From an uncultured Phenylobacterium sp. (GTDB lineage: Bacteria; Pseudomonadota; Alphaproteobacteria; Caulobacterales; Caulobacteraceae), in contig CAMFHW010000119.1 in the NCBI GenBank assembly GCA_945952175.1, forward strand, positions 1 through 9,818: 9,818 bases of DNA, read 5' to 3'. Shown piece by piece: positions 1 through 6,412 of the stretch (the first letter of the stretch is position 1; each line of letters starts with the position of its first letter). The translations under genes were made by a program, and so were the position numbers. The notes beneath the pieces were generated by a model, which saw only the letters and a list, made by a program, of their open reading frames with translations, made no database searches and was not told the origin of the DNA.

Positions 1-1
1 C

Positions 2-1978
2 GCCTACGGCCTCGCCCGCCGGGGCATGAAAGCCACCGTGGTCCACCTGATGGACGTGCTGATGGAGCGCCAGCTCGACAGCGCCGCCGGCTACCTGCTC
101 ACCCAGGCGCTCACCGAGCGCGGCGTCGAGACCGTGTTGTCCGCCCAGTCCGAGGCGATCCTGGGCGAGGGCGGCCGGGTCTGCGGCCTGCAGCTGAAGG
201 ACGGTCGCGTCCTGCCGTGCTCGATCCTCATCATGGCGGTCGGCATCCGCCCGAACGTCGCGCTGGCCAAGGCCGCCGGCCTCGACGTCGCCCGCGGCGT
301 GGTGGTCGACGACGCCATGCGCACGTCCGACCCCGAGATCTACGCGGTCGGCGAATGCGCCGAGCACCGGGGCGTCGCCTATGGCCTCGTCGCGCCCATC
401 TGGGACATGTGCCGCACCCTGGCTGCGACCCTGACCGGCGATGAGGAAGCCGCCTATGCCGGCTCGTTGCTCTCGACCCGGCTGAAGGTCTCCGGCGTCG
501 ACGTCTTCTCGGCCGGCAACTTCGCCGGCGGGGACGGCTGCGAGGACATCGTGTTCCGCGACGCGGGACGCGGCGTCTACAAGCGCGTGGTGCTGGAGCA
601 CGGCAAGGTCGCCGGCGCGGTCCTGTTCGGCGATGCGGCCGACGGCGGCTGGTATTTCGACCTCATGCGCCAGGGCGCCGACGTTACCGACATCCGCGAA
701 ACCCTGATCTTCGGGCAGGCGATTACGGAGGGCCTGTCGGGCCTGGACCCTAGTTCGGCCGTTGCGGCCATGTCCGACGACCACGAGGTCTGCGGCTGCA
801 ACGGCGTCTGCAAGGGCCAGATCGTCTCGGCCATTGAAGGGCAGGGGCTCGCCACCCTCGACGCCGTGCGCGGCGTGACCAAGGCCTCGGCCTCCTGCGG
901 CTCCTGCACCCCGCTGGTGGAGAAGCTGCTGGCGCTCACCCTCGGTGACGGCTTCCAGGCGCAGACGGGTCCGGCGCCGGTCTGCAAATGCACGCACCAC
1001 GGCCACGACATGGTCCGTAAGACCATCGTCGCCGACAGCCTGAAGTCCATGCCCGCGGTCATGCAGGCCTTGGAATGGACCACGCCCGACGGCTGCGCCT
1101 CGTGCCGCCCGGCGCTCAACTACTATCTGCTGTGCGCCTGGCCGGGCGAATACCGCGACGACAAGCAGTCGCGGTTCATCAACGAGCGCGCCCACGCCAA
1201 TATTCAAAAAGATGGGAGTTATTCGGTGGTGCCGCGCATGTGGGGCGGGGTCACATCGTCCGACGAACTGCGCGCCATCGCCGATGTGGTCGACAAGTTC
1301 AACATCCCGACGGTCAAGGTCACCGGCGGCCAGCGCATCGACCTGCTGGGGGTCAAGAAGGACGACCTTCCCGCCGTCTGGGCCGATCTCAACGCGGCCG
1401 GCATGGTCAGCGGCCACGCCTACGCCAAGGGCCTGCGCACGGTGAAGACCTGCGTCGGCTCCGAATGGTGCCGGTTCGGGACCCAGGACTCCACCGGTCT
1501 CGGTGTGCGGCTGGAGAAGTTCATGTGGGGCTCCTGGACCCCGGCCAAGGTCAAGCTCGGCGTGTCCGGCTGCCCGCGCAACTGCGCCGAGGCGACCTGC
1601 AAGGACGTGGGCGTGATCTGCGTCGACAGCGGCTACGAGATCCATGTCGGCGGCGCCGCGGGCCTGCATATCCGCGGGACCGAGGTGCTGACCCGCGTGG
1701 CCACCGAGGCCGAAGCCGTCTGGACCATCTGTGCGGTGGTCCAGCTCTACCGCGAACAGGGCTGGTACCTGGAGCGGATGTACAAGTGGATGGATCGGGT
1801 GGGCCTCGCCGCGATCCAGGCGGCGCTCGCCACCAACGACCAGCGCCGCGCCCTCTACGACCGCTTCGCCTATTCCCAGCGCTTCTCGCGCATCGACCCC
1901 TGGGCCGAGCGGGTGGCGGGCCGCCACGCCGAGGAATTCAACCCGCTCAGCCGTCGTATGGAGTTCGCCCCCGCATGA
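2..1978 (+). CDS. nirB: Nitrite reductase [NAD(P)H] large subunit NirB (5' partial)
   Basis: Cytoplasmic siroheme enzyme that, with NirD, reduces nitrite to ammonium using NADH. The frame is open from the first base, so the true start and the N-terminal FAD-binding part (roughly 150-190 residues by comparison with E. coli NirB) lie upstream; 658 residues are visible. Numbering from the first visible codon: the rest of the pyridine-nucleotide-disulfide oxidoreductase domain includes AVGIRPN (79-85) and the AVGECAEH FAD motif (115-122). Two BFD-like [2Fe-2S] domains follow, with Cys 264, 266, 299, 302 and Cys 328, 330, 365, 368. The nitrite/sulfite reductase ferredoxin-like half domain begins near PRMWGG. 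The siroheme/[4Fe-4S] ligands are C484-x5-C490 (TCVGSEWC) and C524-x3-C528 (GCPRNC). All expected cofactor cysteines are present and there is no frameshift. The stop shares an ATGA overlap with nirD, implying translational coupling. Eight atypical codons lie at 1199-1222 (separate entry). Assignment is secure from family knowledge. Confidence 0.97.
   Translation, partial: AYGLARRGMKATVVHLMDVLMERQLDSAAGYLLTQALTERGVETVLSAQSEAILGEGGRVCGLQLKDGRVLPCSILIMAVGIRPNVALAKAAGLDVARGVVVDDAMRTSDPEIYAVGECAEHRGVAYGLVAPIWDMCRTLAATLTGDEEAAYAGSLLSTRLKVSGVDVFSAGNFAGGDGCEDIVFRDAGRGVYKRVVLEHGKVAGAVLFGDAADGGWYFDLMRQGADVTDIRETLIFGQAITEGLSGLDPSSAVAAMSDDHEVCGCNGVCKGQIVSAIEGQGLATLDAVRGVTKASASCGSCTPLVEKLLALTLGDGFQAQTGPAPVCKCTHHGHDMVRKTIVADSLKSMPAVMQALEWTTPDGCASCRPALNYYLLCAWPGEYRDDKQSRFINERAHANIQKDGSYSVVPRMWGGVTSSDELRAIADVVDKFNIPTVKVTGGQRIDLLGVKKDDLPAVWADLNAAGMVSGHAYAKGLRTVKTCVGSEWCRFGTQDSTGLGVRLEKFMWGSWTPAKVKLGVSGCPRNCAEATCKDVGVICVDSGYEIHVGGAAGLHIRGTEVLTRVATEAEAVWTICAVVQLYREQGWYLERMYKWMDRVGLAAIQAALATNDQRRALYDRFAYSQRFSRIDPWAERVAGRHAEEFNPLSRRMEFAPA
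1199..1222 (+). other. Cluster of eight atypical, mostly A/T-rich codons inside nirB
   Basis: Eight successive codons (AAT ATT CAA AAA GAT GGG AGT TAT) encode NIQKDGSY. Most use the A/T-ending synonym in a gene that otherwise prefers AAC, ATC, CAG, AAG, GAC and GGC. The stretch lies between the second [2Fe-2S] domain and the siroheme-reductase half. The peptide itself is conserved in NirB proteins as I remember the family, so the oddity is in codon choice and not in the protein. It may slow translation at a domain boundary, be a nucleotide-level site, or be a trace of recombination. The sequence alone cannot choose between these. Confidence 0.5.
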
Positions 1979-2322
1979 ACGCGATCGTCAAAACCCCTCA
2001 GGTCGCCTGGTACGACGTGGGCGCCGTGACCGACGTCCCGCGCCGCGGCGCGCGCCGGGTGCCAACCCCGCGGGGCGACATCGCCGTGTTCCGGACCGGC
2101 GACGGCGCGCTCTTCGCCCTGATGGACGCCTGCCCGCACAAGGGTGGGCCGCTCAGCCAGGGCATCGTCCACGGCCGCTCGGTCACCTGTCCGCTGCACG
2201 GCCGGGTCGTCGACCTCGCCACCGGCGAGGGCGTCGGCGCCGACAAGGGCATGGGTTGCGCCCCGGTCGTTCCCCTGGAGGTCCGCGACGGCCGCCTGTT
2301 CCTGGGCTTGGTCGGGGGGTAG
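1975..2322 (+). CDS. nirD: Nitrite reductase small subunit NirD (Rieske-type)
   Basis: Small subunit of the cytoplasmic NADH-dependent nitrite reductase, 115 residues, normal for the family. It carries a Rieske-type motif, CPHKGG (C53, H55) and CPLHGR (C72, H75), so a [2Fe-2S] cluster with two Cys and two His ligands is expected. Some NirD homologues, such as that of E. coli, lack these ligands; this one keeps all four and belongs to the Rieske-containing group. The ATG overlaps the nirB stop (ATGA), with GGAG at 1960-1963 as a somewhat distant ribosome binding site. The frame is open far upstream into nirB, but that part is only the shadow of nirB, and homology begins just after this ATG at AWYDVG. 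A palindromic element starts 10 bp after the stop. Confidence is high from the motif, size and position next to nirB. Confidence 0.95.
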   Translation: MNAIVKTPQVAWYDVGAVTDVPRRGARRVPTPRGDIAVFRTGDGALFALMDACPHKGGPLSQGIVHGRSVTCPLHGRVVDLATGEGVGADKGMGCAPVVPLEVRDGRLFLGLVGG

Positions 2323-2332
2323 GACGGTGCCG

Positions 2333-2422
2333 GTATTTCGGGGACAGCTTGATTATCTCGCGTGCTCGGCCTGGGCGGCCGCGCGGCGGTGGACGGAGAT
2401 AATCAACCTGTCCCCGAAATAC
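2333..2422. repeat. 90-bp palindromic REPIN/MITE-like element between nirD and nasA
   Basis: Two inverted arms, 2333-2359 and 2396-2422, are 27 bp each with a single mismatch (C2348 faces C2407 instead of G). Each arm carries the core TATTTCGGGGACAG followed by an AT-rich TTGATTATCTC. The 36-bp GC-rich centre holds a nested hairpin, CGGCC (2367-2371) and GGCCG (2377-2381) around a 5-base loop. The arms are clearly lower in GC than the genes on either side. The element occupies almost the whole 110-bp gap; without it nirD and nasA would be about 20 bp apart, in line with the other tight junctions of this operon. No obvious target-site duplication is visible. Size and layout fit a pair of inverted REP sequences moved by a RAYT-type transposase, but that origin is inference. 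In the transcript it would form a long hairpin that may affect nirBD/nasA mRNA processing or nasA translation. Confidence 0.8.
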
Positions 2423-2432
2423 AGCGCTGGGC

Positions 2433-5105
2433 ATGTACATGCCTGACGGTTCCACCCCTCCGCCCTCCGTCTCCACGACCTGCCCCTATTGCGGGGTGGG
2501 TTGCGGGGTCGCGGGCCGGGCTGAGGGACGGGCCTTGGCGGTGGCGGGCGACATCGCCCATCCCGCCAACCAGGGCCGGCTCTGCTCCAAGGGTTCGGCG
2601 CTTGGTGCGACCGTCGGCCTGGAGGGGCGTCTGCTTGCGCCCATGATCGGCGACCGCGAGGCCTCCTGGGCCGAGGCGACCGCCCTGGTCGCGCGCCGCT
2701 TCGCCCAGACCATCGCCCGGCATGGGCCGGACTCGGTCGCCTTCTATGTCTCCGGCCAGCTCCTGACCGAGGACTACTACGTCGCCAACAAGCTGATGAA
2801 AGGCTTCGTCGGCTCGGGGAACATCGACACCAATTCCAGGCTCTGCATGGCTTCGGCGGTGGCCGCCCACAAGCAGGCCTTCGGCGCCGACCTCGTGCCC
2901 GGCTGCTATGAGGACCTGGAGCTCGCCGACCTGGTGGTCTTCTCCGGCCACAACGCGGCCTGGACCCATCCGGTCCTCTTCCGCCGCATGGAAGCGGCCC
3001 GGGCGCGTGGTCAGAAGCATGTGGTCATCGACCCGCGTCGCACCGACACGGCCGAGGTCGCGGACCTGCATCTGCCGCTCGCGCCCCAGACTGACGTGCG
3101 TCTGTGGAACGGTCTGCTCGCGGACCTCATCCGTCGCGGGGCCATCGACCGCGCCTATATCGCCGCCCATGTGAACGGCTTCGCCGAGGTCGCGGCCGCG
3201 CTCGCTGGGGGCGACCAGTCCGTCGCCGCCGTGGCCGCCGACTGCGGCGTGCCGGCGGCCGACCTTGAGGCCTTCTACGAGCTGTTCGCCCGCAATGAGC
3301 GCACGGTCAGCCTGTTCTCCATGGGCGCCAACCAGTCGGCCCAGGGCGTCGCCAAGGGCCTGGCCATCCTCAACGCTCACCTGGCCACCGGCCGGATCGG
3401 CAAGCCGGGCGCCGCGCCGTTCTCGATCACGGGCCAGCCCAACGCCATGGGCGGGCGCGAGACCGGCGGCATGGCCAATACGCTCGCCGGCCACATGGAC
3501 TTCGCCGAGGCCGATCGCGCCCGCGTCGCCCGTTTCTGGGGCGCGCCGGCCGTGGCGCCGACCCCGGGTCTCAAGGCCATCGACCTGTTCGAGGCGGTTC
3601 GCGACGGCCGGATCAAGGCGATCTGGATCATGGCCACCAACCCGGCGGTCAGCCTTCCGAACGCCGGCCGCGTGCGCGAGGCGCTCGCCGCCTGTCCGTT
3701 CGTCGTCGTCTCCGACTGCATGGCGGAGACCGACACCATGGCCTTCGCGCATGTGAAGCTGCCGGCTCTGGCCTGGGGCGAGAAGGACGGCACGGTCACC
3801 AATTCCGAGCGCCGCATCTCGCGCCAGCGCGCCCTGTTCGCCGCGCCGGGCCAGGCGCGGGCCGACTGGCGGATCATCGCCGACGTCGCCCAGGCCATGG
3901 GCCATGGGGACGGCTTCTCCTGGCCCAGCAATCACAGCGTCTTCCGCGAATGGGCGCGCCTCACGGCCTTCGAGAACGAGGGCCGGCTGCTGAACCTGGA
4001 GGGCCTCGTCGGTCTCTCGCGCGAGGCCTATGACGCGCTGAAGCCGGTCCAATGGCCTGTGGGCCGGGACGGGCAGGGGACCGCCCGTCTCTTCACCGAC
4101 GGCCGGTTCCAGACCCCCGACGGCCGCGCGAATCTGAAGCCCGTGCGCCCGGCCGGCCCGGCCAGCGCCTGCGATCCCAGCTTCCCGCTGTCGCTCAACA
4201 CCGGCCGCATCCGCGATCAGTGGCACACGCTGACCCGCACCGGTCTCGCCCCCGACCTCTGGCGCCACGCCGCCGAGCCCTTCGTCGAGATCCATCCGGA
4301 GGATGCCTCCGCTTCTGGCGTCGTCGAGGGCGCGCTCACCCGCATCCGTACGGTTTCCGGAGAGGCCGTCGCCCTGGCCCGCCTGACCGACCGCCAGCGC
4401 CCCGGCGGCATTTTCATGCCCATGCACTGGACCGACGCCTATGCTTCGGCCGGTCGCGCAAACCCCCTGATCGCCTCTAATATCGACCCCGTTTCCGGCC
4501 AGCCCGAGTTCAAGCACACCCCCGCCCGGATCAGTCCCTATCGCGAGACCTGGAAGGGCTTCCTGATCGCCCGCCGTCCGGTCGAAGGTCCGAAGGACCT
4601 GATCTGGCGGCGCATTCCCCAGACCATCGGCCACCTCCACGAATTCGCCGGCCGCGGCGACGAGGCCGAGCGCGAGGCTCTGCGCCGCCTGGTTGGCCAC
4701 CCGGAGGGCGAGCTCCTGACCTACGAGGATCCCGCCACCGGCGGCCGCCGCGAGGCCTGGATCCGCGACGGCCGGCTGCAGCAGGTGCTGTTCATGACCG
4801 CCACCGGCGCCCTGCCGCCGAGAGCCTGGCTCTGCGAACTCTTCGAGACCGACGAACTCCCGGCCCAGGCCCGCGCCACCTTGCTGTTCGGCCGCCCGCC
4901 GGGCCCGGTCGTCGACAAGGGACCCATGGTCTGCGCCTGCCTGAAGGTCGCCGCCCGCACCATCGACGCCGCCGCCCTGGCCGGCGCCCGCAGCGTCGAG
5001 GCGATCGGCGCGGCCACGGGCGCCGGAACCAACTGCGGCTCCTGCCGCCCCGAGATCGCCCGACGGCTCGCCGCCCTCTCCGAGGAGACCCGCAATGCAG
5101 CCTGA
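2433..5105 (+). CDS. nasA: Assimilatory nitrate reductase catalytic subunit NasA, with C-terminal BFD-like [2Fe-2S] domain
   Basis: Cytoplasmic molybdoenzyme (Mo-bis-MGD) that reduces nitrate to nitrite. It has 890 residues, as expected for the NasA type with an added iron-sulfur domain. The N-terminal [4Fe-4S] ligands are C17, C20, C24 and C51 (CPYCGVGC, then LCSKG, whose Lys53 is the likely electron-relay residue). C138 in NSRLCMAS is the expected Mo ligand. The molybdopterin oxidoreductase core runs to about residue 550, and the dinucleotide-binding domain begins near NTGRIRDQWHT (589-599). A C-terminal BFD-like [2Fe-2S] domain has C834, C836, C868 and C871. An in-frame TAA at 2400-2402 closes the frame upstream. 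ATG 2433 has no usable Shine-Dalgarno; ATG 2439 has only a weak GGG at 2429-2431 and is an equally possible start that loses two residues. The end overlaps cobA by 11 nt. No NasB/NasC-type reductase is seen, so its electron donor is unknown here. Confidence 0.96.
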   Translation: MYMPDGSTPPPSVSTTCPYCGVGCGVAGRAEGRALAVAGDIAHPANQGRLCSKGSALGATVGLEGRLLAPMIGDREASWAEATALVARRFAQTIARHGPDSVAFYVSGQLLTEDYYVANKLMKGFVGSGNIDTNSRLCMASAVAAHKQAFGADLVPGCYEDLELADLVVFSGHNAAWTHPVLFRRMEAARARGQKHVVIDPRRTDTAEVADLHLPLAPQTDVRLWNGLLADLIRRGAIDRAYIAAHVNGFAEVAAALAGGDQSVAAVAADCGVPAADLEAFYELFARNERTVSLFSMGANQSAQGVAKGLAILNAHLATGRIGKPGAAPFSITGQPNAMGGRETGGMANTLAGHMDFAEADRARVARFWGAPAVAPTPGLKAIDLFEAVRDGRIKAIWIMATNPAVSLPNAGRVREALAACPFVVVSDCMAETDTMAFAHVKLPALAWGEKDGTVTNSERRISRQRALFAAPGQARADWRIIADVAQAMGHGDGFSWPSNHSVFREWARLTAFENEGRLLNLEGLVGLSREAYDALKPVQWPVGRDGQGTARLFTDGRFQTPDGRANLKPVRPAGPASACDPSFPLSLNTGRIRDQWHTLTRTGLAPDLWRHAAEPFVEIHPEDASASGVVEGALTRIRTVSGEAVALARLTDRQRPGGIFMPMHWTDAYASAGRANPLIASNIDPVSGQPEFKHTPARISPYRETWKGFLIARRPVEGPKDLIWRRIPQTIGHLHEFAGRGDEAEREALRRLVGHPEGELLTYEDPATGGRREAWIRDGRLQQVLFMTATGALPPRAWLCELFETDELPAQARATLLFGRPPGPVVDKGPMVCACLKVAARTIDAAALAGARSVEAIGAATGAGTNCGSCRPEIARRLAALSEETRNAA

Positions 5106-5862
5106 ACCCGGTCGCGTCCTGCTGGTGGGCGCCGGCCCCGGGCCCGCCGACCTGATGACCGTCCGCGCTCTGCGCGCCGTGCAGTCGGCCGGCGCCATCC
5201 TCTACGACGCCCTGGTCGACCCCGAGATCCTCGACCTCGCGCCGGCCGGCTGTCTGCGCCTGCAGACCGGCAAGCGCGCCGGCCGGACCAGCATGAAGCA
5301 GGACACCATCAACCGCCTGATGCTCCGCCTGGCCCGCCGTGGCTTGAAGGTGGTGCGGCTGAAAGGCGGCGACCCTTCGGTCTTCGGCCGGGTCGGGGAG
5401 GAGCAGGCTTTCCTGGAGGCCCAGGGCGTGGCGACCGAGATCGTGCCGGGCGTCACCGCCGCCAGCGCCGCCGCCGCCCAGTTCGGCTTCCCGCTTACCC
5501 ATCGCGGCGAGGCCCGCCGGCTGCTGGTCGCCACGGCCACGGTCGGGGAGGGCGCGCTGGCGGAGAGCGGCTGGACCGCCGCCGCCGATCCGGAGACCAC
5601 GCTCGCCCTCTATATGGGCCGCGACCAACTCGGCGTGGTCGCCACGCGCCTGATCGCCGAGGGTCGTCCGGCCTCCACGCCAGCCCTGGCGGTCGAAAAC
5701 GCTGGCCGCCCCGATGCCCGTCCGATCCCCGCCACCCTGGCGAACCTTGCCGACATGGTTTCGGCCGCCGCGCCCCGCGGCCCGGTCGTCGTGATCGTCG
5801 GCGAGGTGACCGCCCGCGCCGCTGTCGCGATCCAACCCCAGCAGGAAGCCCGCCAGGCATGA
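5095..5862 (+). CDS. cobA: Uroporphyrinogen-III C-methyltransferase (SUMT)
   Basis: SAM-dependent enzyme that methylates uroporphyrinogen III at C-2 and C-7 to give precorrin-2, the precursor of siroheme (and of cobalamin). It has 255 residues, the size of a single-domain SUMT. Motifs seen are VGAGPG (11-16, SAM site), RLKGGDPSVFGR (88-99), VPGVTAA (117-123), LTHRG (134-138) and YMGRDQL (173-179). The residue after GAGPG is Pro where Asp or Ala is more usual. The CysG-type dehydrogenase/ferrochelatase domain is absent, so the last two siroheme steps must be encoded elsewhere. The ATG lies inside the end of nasA (11-nt overlap), with a strong GAGGAG at 5082-5087, 7 nt upstream. Its place among nirB, nirD and nasA points to siroheme supply for NirB and not to B12. 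It could equally be labelled the CysG N-domain homologue. Family assignment is secure. Confidence 0.95.
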   Translation: MQPEPGRVLLVGAGPGPADLMTVRALRAVQSAGAILYDALVDPEILDLAPAGCLRLQTGKRAGRTSMKQDTINRLMLRLARRGLKVVRLKGGDPSVFGRVGEEQAFLEAQGVATEIVPGVTAASAAAAQFGFPLTHRGEARRLLVATATVGEGALAESGWTAAADPETTLALYMGRDQLGVVATRLIAEGRPASTPALAVENAGRPDARPIPATLANLADMVSAAAPRGPVVVIVGEVTARAAVAIQPQQEARQA

Positions 5863-6329
5863 CCCACGATCATCTCTTCGCCTTCGAGGACGACTTCGTC
5901 GCGACGCTGCGCTGCATCCCCATGGCGGTGCGTCTGAAGCTCGACCGGGTCGCCATCAAGCTCACCCTGCGCCAGTGGAGCCGCTTCACCCAGGCTGACC
6001 GGCGTGAACTGCTGGAGGCGGCTTGCGACACCCCCACCGAGGTCCGGGCCTATCACGACCACCTGGTCACCCTGGTCGAGGCCCGCGCCCGGGAAGCCGC
6101 GCGGCCCCTCGCCGATCCGCCGGCGCCGGCCTGGGAGGATGTCGATCGCCTGCCGCCCGCCGTCGCCGCCTTCGCCCCGACCGTCGGCCTGGCGCCACCG
6201 CGGCCCGACCAGTGGCGCGCGCTCACCGATCTGCAGCGCTTCGCCCTGATCAAGCTCAGCCGCGACAACCACGACAACGTCAACTTCGCCCCGGCGATGC
6301 GCGAGTTCGGCTTGGCCCGCGTGCGATAG
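5859..6329 (+). CDS. Nitrate reductase associated protein (Nitr_red_assoc family), function unknown
   Basis: A 156-residue soluble protein with no signal peptide or membrane segment. It matches, from memory, the conserved nitrate-reductase-associated family (Pfam Nitr_red_assoc), found beside assimilatory nitrate reductase genes in cyanobacteria and proteobacteria. Recognisable blocks are FEDDFVATLRCIPM (9-22), VRLKLD (24-29), the W-x2-FTQ block (40-45), QWRALTDLQRFALIKLSR (118-135) and NFAPAMREF (142-150). The biochemical role is not known. Its constant position suggests help with assembly, cofactor insertion, stability or regulation of NasA, which is inference. The ATG overlaps the cobA stop (ATGA); AGGA at 5843-5846 is a distant ribosome binding site, so translational coupling is likely. 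It is the last gene of the nitrate operon visible here. The single Cys19 gives no metal-binding pattern. Family assignment is confident; function is open. Confidence 0.88.
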   Translation: MTHDHLFAFEDDFVATLRCIPMAVRLKLDRVAIKLTLRQWSRFTQADRRELLEAACDTPTEVRAYHDHLVTLVEARAREAARPLADPPAPAWEDVDRLPPAVAAFAPTVGLAPPRPDQWRALTDLQRFALIKLSRDNHDNVNFAPAMREFGLARVR

Positions 6330-6412
6330 CAAACGGCCCCGCGAACAAAGTTCCTGGCCCCGGGCGCGCTCAGTCTTCGAACTGACCTAAGGCGCAATCT
6401 CCGGGGGAGCCG
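6330..6412. other. 83-bp gap between the nitrate operon and the TonB receptor gene
   Basis: Two small hairpins can be drawn: GAAC/GTTC at 6343-6353, flanked by self-complementary GGCC at 6335-6338 and 6356-6359, and TCAGT/ACTGA at 6370-6385 around a 6-base loop. Neither is followed by a T-run, so an intrinsic terminator is not supported. I see no convincing -35/-10 pair and no Fur-type palindrome. The GGGGGAG at 6403-6409, 3 nt before the ATG, is the likely ribosome binding site of the receptor gene, with rather short spacing. Confidence 0.4.

Noticed and set aside
1075..2322. Long N-terminal extension of nirD into nirB (415 codons)
   Set aside because: The upstream part is an Arg/Pro/Gly-rich shadow of nirB. 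The Rieske protein begins at ATG 1975 with an ATGA overlap and normal family length.
2351..2406. Fur-box-like GATAATCA / TGATTATC words
   Set aside because: They are the two arms of the inverted repeat, separated by more than 36 bp and not arranged as a 19-bp Fur palindrome; the genes concerned are nitrate genes.
2333..2422. NasR/NasT-type antitermination leader in front of nasA
   Set aside because: The ANTAR target is two small adjacent stem-loops with hexanucleotide loops. Here there is one long 27-bp stem with a GC-rich centre and no T-run terminator.
2403..5198. Very long minus-strand open frame (931 codons) opposite nasA
   Set aside because: It is the complement of a well-supported gene in GC-rich DNA, where stops are rare in the antisense frame. 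The translation is low-complexity, rich in Gly/Ala/Arg, with no recognisable motif, and it runs through the repeat element.
6370..6385. Possible intrinsic terminator TCAGT/ACTGA after the nitrate operon
   Set aside because: Only a 5-bp stem with a 6-base loop and no following T-run; too weak to call a terminator.
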